A stretch of 64,000 nucleotides of DNA from Costus lasius. Its lineage: Eukaryota; Streptophyta; Magnoliopsida; Zingiberales; Costaceae. Location of the stretch: contig JANVAS020000203.1 in assembly GCA_027563935.2 (NCBI GenBank), forward strand, positions 8,866,001 to 8,930,000. The letters are read 5' to 3'. Position 1 is the first letter of the stretch. Every line of letters begins with the position of its first letter. The position numbers were made by a program, and so were the translations under genes. Positions 20,252 through 29,860 of this stretch are shown here, piece by piece. Under the pieces are notes generated by a model. The model saw nothing but the letters and a program-made list of their open reading frames with translations. It searched no databases and was not told the DNA's origin.

Positions 20252-22324
20252 ATAATGGGCATGAATCAATTGTTGCTGATTCCACAACAGAAGCCGAGTA
20301 TGTTGCAGCCTCAGAAGCATCCAAGGAGGCAGTGTGGATTCGTAAGTTCGTTGAGGAACTTGGTGTTGTTCCTTCGAGTGCAGATCCATTGGTTATCTTC
20401 TGTGATAACACTGGAGCAATGGCACAGGCAAAGGAACCATGGTCGCACCAGAAGTCCAAGCACATACAGAGAAGGTTTCACTTGATCCGGGAGATCATTG
20501 ATCGTGGCGAGATCAAAGTCTGCAAGGTTCATACAGATGACAATCTAGCTGACCCGCTTACAAAGCCTCTGGCGTAGCAGAAGCATGAGAAGCACTGTAA
20601 TAATATGGGTTTGAGATTTCTCAACCATTAGATTAAGTGCAAGTGGGAGATTGTTGGAGTATGCCCTTAAGGCTAATGTTTGAGGCCTTGGGATTATTTC
20701 AGTATCATGTATAAACTTAATGTTTATAAAGGCAATGGTTGTTATTCAGGTTGTTACATCATCTGCTGCAATATGTATACTTCTGAATAATGTCTCAATG
20801 CTGTTCAGCTAGGCTGACATGCAGTTTTGTCCTTAGTCGAGATATCTTGGTGAACATGAGACAGCCTTGATATGATTGAGACTAATATGTGTTCTAATCT
20901 TATAGGATGCTTCGAGCATGGAATAAGATGTAGACTCATGGGTACATTGGATGTACTGGACAGACCCTACTTAGGATATTCAATTGCTTGTCACAATGTG
21001 AATAATCCTTATATGCAAACAAGTGGCATATTTCCTCTGACTTGAGATCACTTGTGTTTCTAAATGATGATTGGCATTGTTTTGAGGTAGTTCAATATCA
21101 TTTGAAACATAATGGTTATAGACTATCTTGGATAATGAGCATGAGTCATGTTAGGGCACTAGTGATAGATATAGGATTGCCGTCTCCTTGATTGGAGTGT
21201 GATGTTCTATAGGGGCCCCCTGGATGAGATGATTGAGAAAGTGTATGGCGATACCCAGGTGACTATGTTCATCTGATCTAACCACTCTCATCATATTGGA
21301 ATTACAGGCTTGACACGCTTGTCCAATAAGAACATCCAGTGGCAAAGGAAACACATATGTCAAGTGACTTGGGTTCACACTTGTGCTGTGGTTTGGGTGT
21401 AGTCTTGGAAGACTCTTTCCTTTATATCGGGAGATAGTGATGTGTTGCTAGATACCCCTCACTGATCGTGATAATGTAAGTTATCGTTACCGACATTTAA
21501 AGGAAACCCTTAGGGTCGCACAATTTGATGATATGGCTTACTTAAGTCAGATCGTGTGGACTGAATTGTTTTGGTTCAGTTTAAAGGGATTTAAACTCTG
21601 ATTGTAAGTGAGATCTGGTCTGATCATGTTTGATTGATTAGAGCTTGAGATCGGTAAGCTTCGATCGAGAGAATTGTTGCTAGATCGGTGAGATCATGAG
21701 CATCAAGAGATGAATGGTTAGATCTTGAGCCTTATGGTTTAATTTGATCTAGACCAATGCTTGGTTTAAATTTGGTCTTTGAACCAAATGAAATTGAACC
21801 AGTTTACTTAGAGTGAGCGCATGGTTCAAGTCAAGGGAGAAAGTCACGATTGGGGTAAACGCATCTTGCGTTGAATGCTTGCTATTTTTAGAAGCCATGT
21901 TCTCATTTTGAGAACACGCCTCACGTTCAAAGTGGCTAGCTATTCTCGCCTCTCCTCTCCTCTCGTCGCCACTTGCTCTCTCGTGTGGTGAAGAAGGCTC
22001 ACGGAGGAGAAGTTTTTTTCGCCAAGCAAAAGGATCATCTCTCATCCCTTCATTCGATCAGGAGACCTTGGATCCTTGCTAGCACAAAGACGCCAAGGGA
22101 GTAGTCATCTTCACCTTGTGTGCGTCACCTTTGGAGGAGAGCCGCTCGCCCTCTTCTTCCATGTCGCCATCCAAAGCAATGGCAATGGTATGAATCTCTT
22201 TAGATCTATACAGAAGTTAAGTTGATCATATGTTCATACATGCGATCTAGGAAACCCTAGATTCCGCCTTGCAAAATTTTTATATCTGCATGATTAGGGT
22301 TTCGCCCCCTTAGAGGAACTTTCA
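20252..22324 (+). mobile_element. Fragment of a second Copia (RNase H end plus complete 3' LTR) nested in the 5' LTR
   Basis: Begins after a filler joint at about 20250-20268 and encodes the C-terminus of RNase H. It has polypurine tract AAGTGGGAGAT at 20641-20651 and then a complete family I LTR, TGTTGGAGTATGCCC (20652) to ...GGAACTTTCA (22324), 1673 bp. Its right end is flush with host LTR sequence AATTCATCTCATC, which is at 29729 in the 3' LTR. The left part of the fragment and about 750 bases of host LTR are deleted. Confidence 0.75.
20267..20576 (+). pseudogene. pol: Copia RNase H C-terminal fragment
   Basis: Encodes the end of a Copia polyprotein: DSTTEAEYVAASEASKEAV, LVIFCDNTGAMAQAKEPW, HIQRRFHLIREIIDRGE, HTDDNLADPLTKPLA. 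These are the last RNase H motifs (E of EAEY, D of CDNTGA) of family I. The 5' side is cut by the deletion joint. The frame ends early at TAG (20574-20576), where relatives have Gln codons after PLA. Remnant only. Confidence 0.85.
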
Positions 22325-22617
22325 AATTCATCTCATCTTCTCCACACGAAGAGAATACCTTGGATCTTTGCTAGCACAAAGAGGAAAAAGGGAGTAGCTA
22401 TTGTCACCTTGTGTGCGTTTCCTTTGGAGAAGAAGCACACGCCTCTTTCCCTTCCAAGTCGCCTCCTTCCTCATGGCCATGGTAAAACATCTCTCTTGAT
22501 CTTTGCAAGTTTTAAAGTTAATCTTATGAACATATCATACGATCCTCATGAAATCCTTATTTCCGCCCATGCAAAAGATTTAGAAGTGCATGCGATTAGG
22601 GTTTCACCCCCCTTTCA

Positions 22618-24457
22618 ATTGGTATCAGAGCGAAGGTTTGATATGATTCATATGATTGCCTTGATGTTATTGTGATCCATGCTTGAGTTATAGGATAGAT
22701 CTTCTTCACATTTACATGCGCTTACTTGATGCTATGTTTACATAAAATGTTTGCGCATGTATTATTGTCATAAGAAGTTTGCGCATGTTTCATAGTTGTT
22801 TTCATACAATATTTATTTCATGCGCGATTCCATATAGATCTATCGGCGCCTACTTGAAATACTTAGACGGGTTACTAGGGTTGAAGTCGTCAGTCTAGTC
22901 TGGACCCAACAGCCTGATCAGACCATCTGACAGCCTAGATGGGTCGACCAGATAGCACCTATGCGCAAGCATGAGGTGGCTATAGGTCGACTGCAGAAGG
23001 GCGTGTAGCGATGTCTGATTGAGGCAACTAGTGAACGATCATGATTAAGGCCCGGGGTCACACCCGCTTGCCAGAAATCATGTGGGACGTTCAGCCCTTA
23101 AGGCATGCATTGTTGACCATGAGGTCGACGCAAGTCAGTTATGACTTGGTGCATGCAAGGGCAGTGGGTCTGACTTGGTCTGATGAGTGGATCCCTGTTA
23201 ATGGACCGTTGTAAGGTAGTAGGGCACATAAGGAAATAAAATTGATACCATGGGGTTTTTTCAAAATTTTACTTTCCTGTTTGGATCACATGTTGTTTGT
23301 TTAACCTGATTGGATGTCTATTTCATCTTATGTGGGCTGCCCTATTTGTGTGCTGTGCTGGGGCCTGCGTGCCTGGATTAATTAATGGTAAATTATTATT
23401 GTGATCTGCGAATCACATTTCAATTTATGTTAATGTGTAATTGACCTGCGAGTCAAATCATGTCTAGATAGATCAAAATGTGAATTAATCAGACATGAGC
23501 ACAGAGCATACATGGCAGAGGCGCATGCAGCAAGTGGCTTCACCAGTGGGAGGCCTAGAGTTCGACTCTAGTACAGGCGCATGCTACCTGATGGGCGCAT
23601 CTGAGCTGCAGAGGGCGCTTGGGCCCGGGCTGGGCCAGATGAAGTGCAAAAGACCCATGAAGAGCTCAAGTGAAGACTTGTGTAAAACTAGGGTTTTACT
23701 TAGGCTTAATGGGCGTTTACCACATAAGATCATTGTGCTTACTATTTACTATTTAAGTAATATTAGCACCTGCATGAGTTTATCTTCTGCTATCACCATA
23801 GGATCTGCATGATAGTAAGAAGATAAAAGGACCGTTAAAATCCAACGTTAAATATCAAGCATGAAAGCCTTCTGACGCGAAACCTCACTATTCTGACTAT
23901 CGTTGGGGCCGTGTTGTACCCACTCAGTGGGCACGCCCATCTATCTTCAGACGGTGTGTGATTACACCTGCGTGTTACAGAGAAGGGATTTATCGCTTCT
24001 CGTTGCTCAGCATAGCACGTGGTGGTCCAGGGAGTAGGTCAGGTCAGCTTGACCATATAGGCTACATATTGAGCATATGTTAGCTATATGGAGGCAGCCA
24101 TCTGTGGAATTAGAAACTGTGTTGTACCAACTCAGTTGGCACAGTCTTCTGGATTGCCTAGATGAAGGGGAATCGCACGGGTTGGCGATTGGCATGCATA
24201 GCCTACCAGTGATTAGTGCTTGAACTCTCTGTGCATCTTATCTCGCCTGAGCGGGACGCGGAGACCAAGTATGAAATCTGGATCCCATCTCACTAAAAGA
24301 GTTTTACTCTTTCGGACTGTTTTATTGGATTTTTCAGTCAGATAAAATAGTGAGAAAAGAATCACTCTTAAGTCCTGGAATGATTCTAACATGGATACTG
24401 ACCTTGTTGTTCTTGTTATGTTGTAGATTCCTGCAGCAACGAACACCACAGGGTTCA
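22618..24457 (+). other. 5' leader of the 19630 Copia, with primer site and twin hairpins
   Basis: Primer site TGGTATCAGAGC at 22620-22631 matches the tRNA-iMet type. A leader of about 1.8 kb precedes gag and has no convincing ORF. It contains CCCACTCAGTGGG (23919-23931) and CCAACTCAGTTGG (24127-24139). Each is a perfect 6-bp hairpin following TGTTGTA, and both are conserved in Copia-I and Copia-II. A 17-base perfect hairpin CTAGAGTTCGACTCTAG (23555-23571) is present here but not in Copia-I. Confidence 0.75.
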
Positions 24458-24459
24458 AT

Positions 24460-24924
24460 GTGCGATCCTTACTAGAAAGGGAGAAGTTTGCTGGGCCAAA
24501 CTTCTTAGACTGGTACGGACACCTTAAGATTGTTCTTAAGGCTGAGAGGAAGCTGTATGTCCTTGAGACGGCAATACCGCCTCAACCCGCTACGAACGCC
24601 GCAAGGGCGGTTCGGGATGCTTATGAGAAGCATGTCAATGATAGCATTGATGTCGCTTGCCTTATGCTTGCGTCTATGACGCCAGAGCTACAGCGTCAGC
24701 ATGAGGATTTATCTGCTATTGAAATTATAGCAAATCTCAAATTGCTGTATGCTGCACAGGCAAGGACAGAACGCTATAACTTGACAAAACTTTTCTTTCA
24801 GAGCAAACTGACTGAAGGGAGTCCAGTGGGAGCTCACGTACTCAAGATGATTGGGTACAAAGAGGCTCTAGAGAAACTGGGACACACCATCAATCAGGAA
24901 CTTGTTGTAGACATTATCTTGTAG
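24460..24924 (+). pseudogene. gag: Copia gag, 5' part up to a nonsense codon
   Basis: Copia capsid region with VRSLLEREKFAGPNF, RAVRDAYEKHVNDSIDVACLMLASM, ERYNLTKLFFQSKL and ALEKLGHTINQELVVDIIL. Homologous frames start MSFNVRS; here that ATG is replaced (ACC ACA GGG TTC AAT), so the natural start codon is lost. The called start is an in-frame internal valine codon. The frame stops at TAG (24922-24924), where Copia-I has Gln (ILQS), then continues in the same frame from 24925. In an intact element this protein would form the particle shell. Confidence 0.85.
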
Positions 24925-24966
24925 TCTCTCCCGGTCTCTTTCCATCCGTTCATCATTTATTTTAAT

Positions 24967-27900
24967 ATGAACAAGATCGACTGTACACCGGCAGAGTTAC
25001 TGAACATGCTCTGTACTACAGAGCAGACTCTTGAAAAGGGAAAGCCTTCATCCTCTGTCTTGATGGTTCCTTCAAGGAACAAGAAGAAGGGGAAGAAGGG
25101 CAAAGCCCCTACCAAGAGCTATAACAAGGCTCTGAAAGAAAAGATGAAGCGGTCGAAGGACAACAGATGCTTCCATTGTGGCCAGCTGGGTCACTGGAAG
25201 AAGGACTGTAAAGCGCTCCAAGGAGATAAGAAGGGAAGCAAGCCTTTCGCTTCTGGCTCAGGTATTTTTGTGACTGAAGTCATGGTATCTTCTTCTATTT
25301 CATGGGTGTTGGACACTGCATGTGGAGTTCACATTTGTTCAAATGTACAGGAACTCAAGAGAAGAAGACAGGTGGGACAGCAAGAGGTGCACCTACGAGT
25401 TGGAAACGGGGCACGGGTTGCTGCTGTTGCTGTAGGACAATATAACATCTCTTTACCATCTGGTCTTGTATTAGAACTGGACAATTATTATTTTGTACCG
25501 AGCATAACTAAGAATATTATCTCTATTCCTGCTCTTGTCAGGAAAGGGTTTTCCTTTGAATGCAAAACTTTAAAGTGTTGTATTTCATTTGATAATATTG
25601 TTTATGTTACTGGGTCGATTAACAATGGGTTATTCATGTTGGACATGGAATGTTCTGTACAACAAATTGATAATAAGAAAGCCAAGTATGCTGATGACAG
25701 CACCTTGCTATGGCATAGTCGTTTAGGCCATATTAACAAGAAGCGCATTAAGCGGTTGCATGACCATGGACTGCTGGGATCATTCTCCTATGAGGAGCTT
25801 GATACATGCAAAGCTTGTTTAATGGATAAAATGACGAAGTCTCCTTTTTCTAATAAAGGTCAAAGGGCTTCAGGTTTACTTGACCTCATTCACAGTGATG
25901 TGTGTGGGCCATTTAGTAAACATGCCAGAGGTGGCTATTCATACTTCATTACCTTTACTGATGATTTCAGTAGGTATGGTGGTTATGTCTATCTTATGAG
26001 ACATAAGAGTGAATCTTTTGACAAGTTCAAAGAGTTCAAAAATGAAGTACAGAATCAGTTAGGCCGAAATATCAAGGCACTTCGATCGGATCGAGGTGGA
26101 GAATACTTGAGTCATGAGTTTACTGACTATCTGAAGGAGTGTGGGATTATCTCACAGCTCACTCCGCCAGGAACACCGCAATGGAATGGTGTGTCCGAGA
26201 GGAGAAATAGAACCTTATTGGATATGGTTCGTTCAATGATGAGTCAAGCTACTTTACCTTACTCCTTTTGGGGATTTGCACTGGAGACAGTAGCAAAGGT
26301 GCTAAACCGAGTGCCATCCAAGGCCGTTTCAAAGACTCCATATGAGTTATGGTATGGGAAACAGCCGAGCTTGACATTTATTAAAATCTGGGGTTGCGAG
26401 GCTTATGTCAAAAAGCTCGCCTCTGGGAAACTGGAGAGCAGATCTGATAAATGTATCTTTGTCGGTTACCCTAAGGAAACTAAGGGTTATTATTCCTACG
26501 ATCCCAAGGAGAACAAAGTATTTGTTGCTCGTACGGCTATTTTTCTTGAGAAGGAATTTCTTCTGCAAGAGGCCAGTGGGAGAGAAATAAAGCTGGATGA
26601 GAATCCAGAAGAAGGACAAAGAAGTCAAACTCAGTTGGATGAGCCTGAGCCAATAGAACAGGTTACTGAACAACCTGAGGCTCAGATATCACGGGAACCG
26701 CGTAGATCGGGAAGGATCCGTCGACAGCCTGAGCGCTATGACGGAGTCTACATCATTAATGATGAACCCCTCACTTATGCGGATGCGGTCAGTGGACTGG
26801 AATCAGCAAGATGGCTTGAAGCTATGCGAGCCGAGATGGACTCCATGTCAGATAACCAAGTCTGGGATTTGGTTGATCTGCCTCAGGGAGTAATCCCTAT
26901 AGGCTGTAAGTGGATCTTCAAAAAGAAGATTGACATGGATGGTAACGTGGTTACCTATAAAGGCAGGCTAGTTGCGAAAGGTTTCAAACAAATCTACGGG
27001 GTAGATTATGATGAAACTTTCTCTCCTGTAGCCATGTTCAAGTCTATTCGGATTATTCTCGCGATAGCAGCATATTATGATTATAAGATCTGGCAAATGG
27101 ATGTGAAAACCGCTTTCCTTAATGGAAAACTAGAAGAGGATGTGTATATGACACAACCTGAAGGTTTCATCAATCCATCAGATCGTCATAAAATATGCAA
27201 ATTAAAGAAGTCCATTTATGGACTTAAGCAAGCATCGAGAAGCTGGAATATTCGTTTTGATGAATCAATCTGTGAATTTGGTTTCATCAAAAATGAAGAT
27301 GACCCGTGTGTATATAAGAGGTTTAGTGGGAGCGTGATTACTTTCCTAGTCCTCTACGTCGATGACATCTTGATCATTGGAAACGATATTCCTAAACTGC
27401 ATGCCGTCAAAGCATGGTTAAGAAAATGTTTCCAGATGAAAGATTTAGGAGAAGCAGCCTATGTATTAGGTGTAAGGATCTACAGAGATAGATCTAAGAG
27501 GCTTCTCGGGCTGTGCCAGAGTACTTACATCGATAAAGTCCTGGAGAGATTCCATTTAGAAAATTCTAAAAGAGGATATCTTCCAGTCAGACATGGTCTG
27601 AATCTTTCTAAGAGCCAGTGTCCTCAAACACACTCTGAGAAAGATGAAATGGACAACACGCCTTATGCTTCGGCTATTGGATCCATTATGTATGCGATGT
27701 TGTGTACTCGCCCAGACGTCGCTTACGGGTTAAGCGTGACCAGTCGATTCCAAAGTAATCCAGGTAAGGCACGCTGGATTGCAGTCAAGAACATTTTGAA
27801 ATATCTTCGGAGGACCAAAGATATGTTCTTGATTTATGGAGGTCAGGAAGAACTCAGTATTGAAGGATATACTGACGCTTCGTTCCAATCTGACCAGGAT

Positions 27901-28338
27901 GATTTCCGATCGCAATCAGGCTATGTTTTTAGCTTGAATGGAGGAGCAGTGGTGTGGAAAAGTTTCAAACAATCCATTGTTGCTGATTCCACAACAGAAG
28001 CCGAGTATGTTGCAGCCTCAGAAGCATCAAAGGAGGTAGTGTGGATTTGTAAGTTCGTTCAGGAACTTGGTGTTGTTCGTTCGAGTGCAGATCCTTTGGT
28101 TATCTTCTGTGATAACACTGGAGCAATAGCACAACCAAAGGAACCACGGTCACACCAGAAGTCCAAGCACATACAGAGAAGGTTTCATTTGATCCGTGAG
28201 ATCATAGATCGTGGAGAGATCAAGATCTGCAAGGTTCATACAGATGACAATCTAGCTGACCCGCTTACAAAGCCACTGGCGCAGCAGAAGCATGAGAAGC
28301 ACTGTAATAATATGGGTTTGAGATTTCTCAACCATTAG
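24967..28338 (+). CDS. gag-pol: Copia polyprotein: zinc knuckle, protease, integrase, RT, RNase H
   Basis: 1123 codons without a break, in frame with the gag piece upstream. Zinc knuckle CFHCGQLGHWKKDC (residues about 73-86). Protease WVLDTACGVHICSN, where the usual D-S/T-G is D-T-A. Integrase zinc motif with WHSRLGH and CKACL. Integrase catalytic residues in SDVCGPF, LRSDRGGEY and NGVSERRNRT (DD35E pattern). RT with YVDD at 27355-27366. RNase H with EGYTDASF, TEAEYVAAS and FCDNTGAIA. The integrase core has one extra Gly (RYGGYVYL) compared with Copia-I, from a 3-base duplication. Order integrase before RT is diagnostic of Ty1/Copia. The first Met is internal; translation would need the lost gag start. 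Confidence 0.9.
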   Translation: MNKIDCTPAELLNMLCTTEQTLEKGKPSSSVLMVPSRNKKKGKKGKAPTKSYNKALKEKMKRSKDNRCFHCGQLGHWKKDCKALQGDKKGSKPFASGSGIFVTEVMVSSSISWVLDTACGVHICSNVQELKRRRQVGQQEVHLRVGNGARVAAVAVGQYNISLPSGLVLELDNYYFVPSITKNIISIPALVRKGFSFECKTLKCCISFDNIVYVTGSINNGLFMLDMECSVQQIDNKKAKYADDSTLLWHSRLGHINKKRIKRLHDHGLLGSFSYEELDTCKACLMDKMTKSPFSNKGQRASGLLDLIHSDVCGPFSKHARGGYSYFITFTDDFSRYGGYVYLMRHKSESFDKFKEFKNEVQNQLGRNIKALRSDRGGEYLSHEFTDYLKECGIISQLTPPGTPQWNGVSERRNRTLLDMVRSMMSQATLPYSFWGFALETVAKVLNRVPSKAVSKTPYELWYGKQPSLTFIKIWGCEAYVKKLASGKLESRSDKCIFVGYPKETKGYYSYDPKENKVFVARTAIFLEKEFLLQEASGREIKLDENPEEGQRSQTQLDEPEPIEQVTEQPEAQISREPRRSGRIRRQPERYDGVYIINDEPLTYADAVSGLESARWLEAMRAEMDSMSDNQVWDLVDLPQGVIPIGCKWIFKKKIDMDGNVVTYKGRLVAKGFKQIYGVDYDETFSPVAMFKSIRIILAIAAYYDYKIWQMDVKTAFLNGKLEEDVYMTQPEGFINPSDRHKICKLKKSIYGLKQASRSWNIRFDESICEFGFIKNEDDPCVYKRFSGSVITFLVLYVDDILIIGNDIPKLHAVKAWLRKCFQMKDLGEAAYVLGVRIYRDRSKRLLGLCQSTYIDKVLERFHLENSKRGYLPVRHGLNLSKSQCPQTHSEKDEMDNTPYASAIGSIMYAMLCTRPDVAYGLSVTSRFQSNPGKARWIAVKNILKYLRRTKDMFLIYGGQEELSIEGYTDASFQSDQDDFRSQSGYVFSLNGGAVVWKSFKQSIVADSTTEAEYVAASEASKEVVWICKFVQELGVVRSSADPLVIFCDNTGAIAQPKEPRSHQKSKHIQRRFHLIREIIDRGEIKICKVHTDDNLADPLTKPLAQQKHEKHCNNMGLRFLNH

Positions 28339-28341
28339 ATT

Positions 28342-28358
28342 AAGTGCAAGTGGGAGAT
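28342..28358 (+). other. Polypurine tract of the 19630 Copia
   Basis: The purine-rich AAGTGGGAGAT lies directly before the 3' LTR start TGTTGGGG and is identical in the other family I copies here (20641-20651, and the complement at 37676-37686). It is the expected plus-strand primer. Confidence 0.75.
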
Positions 28359-29860
28359 TGTTGGGGTATGCCCTTAAGACTAATGTTTGAGGCCTTGGGT
28401 TGTTATCAGTATCATGTATAAACTCTATGTTTATAAAGGCAATGGTTGTTATTCAGGTTGTTGCATTATCTGCTGCTATATGTATATTTCTGAATAATGT
28501 CTCAATGGTGTTCAGCTTGGCTGACATACTGTATTGTCCTTAGTCAAGATATCTTGGTGAACATGAGACAACCTTGATATGATTGAGACTAATATGTGTT
28601 CTAATCTTATAGGATGCTTCGAGCATGGAATAAGATGTAGACTCATAGGTACATTGGATGTACTGGACAGACCCTACTTAGGATATTCAATTGCTTGTCA
28701 CAATGTGAATAATCCTTATGTGCGAACAAGTGGCATATTTCCTCTGACTTGAGATCACTTGTGTTTCTAGATGATAATTGGCATTGTCTTGAGGTAGTTC
28801 AATATCATTTGAAATATAATGGTTATAGATTATCTTGGATAATGGGCATGAGTCATGTTAGGGCATTAGTGATAGATATAGGATTGCCTCTCCTTGTTTG
28901 GAGTGTGATGTTCTAAAGGGGCCCCCTGTATGAGATGGTTGAGAAAGTGTATGGCCATACCCAGATGACTATGTTCATCTGATCTAACCACTCTCATCAT
29001 GTTGGAGTTACAAGCTTGACACGCTTGTCCAACGAGAACATCCAGTGGCAAAGGAAACATGTATGCCTAGTGAATTGAATTCACACTTGTGCTGTGTTTG
29101 GGTGTAGTCTTGGAAGACTCTTTCCTTTATATCGGGAGACAGTGATGTGTTGCTAGATACCCCTCTCTGTTCATGATAACGTAAGTTATCGTTACCGACA
29201 TTAAAGGAAACCCTTAGGGTCGCACAATTTGATGATATGGCTTACTTATGTCAGATCGTGTGGACTGAATTATTTTGGTTCAGTTTAAAGTAATTTAAAC
29301 TCTGATTGGAAGTGAGATCTGGTCTGATCATGTTTGATTGATTAGGGCTTGAGATCGGTAAGCTTCGATCGAGAGAATTGATGCTTGATCGATGAGATCA
29401 GGAGCATCAAGAGATGAATGGTTAGATCTTGAGCCATTGGGCTTGACAAGATCTGAACCAAGGCTAGTTTGATTTGGTCTTTGAGCCAAATGCAATTGAA
29501 CCGAATTAAATTGAACCGGTTCACTTATGTGAACGCATGGTTCAAAGAGGAGAGGAGTTATCGATGGGTTTAAGTGGTGGCTTCAAGTGGAGTTGTGAAC
29601 ATACTATATTTGGAAGGCGTTTTTCTTTGAGAAAAAGAAACGCTCCCACGTTCGGACGCCTCGTGCTCTCGCCTCTTCTCCTCTCGTGGGGTTGTCTTCA
29701 CGCCAAGAGAAGTATTCGGCCAGCAAAAAGGAATTCATCTCATCTTCTCCACACGAAGAGAATACCTTGGATCTTTGCTAGCACAAAGAGGAAAAAGGGA
29801 GTAGCTATTGTCACCTTGTGTGCGTTTCCTTTGGAGAAGAAGCACACACCTCTTTCCCTT

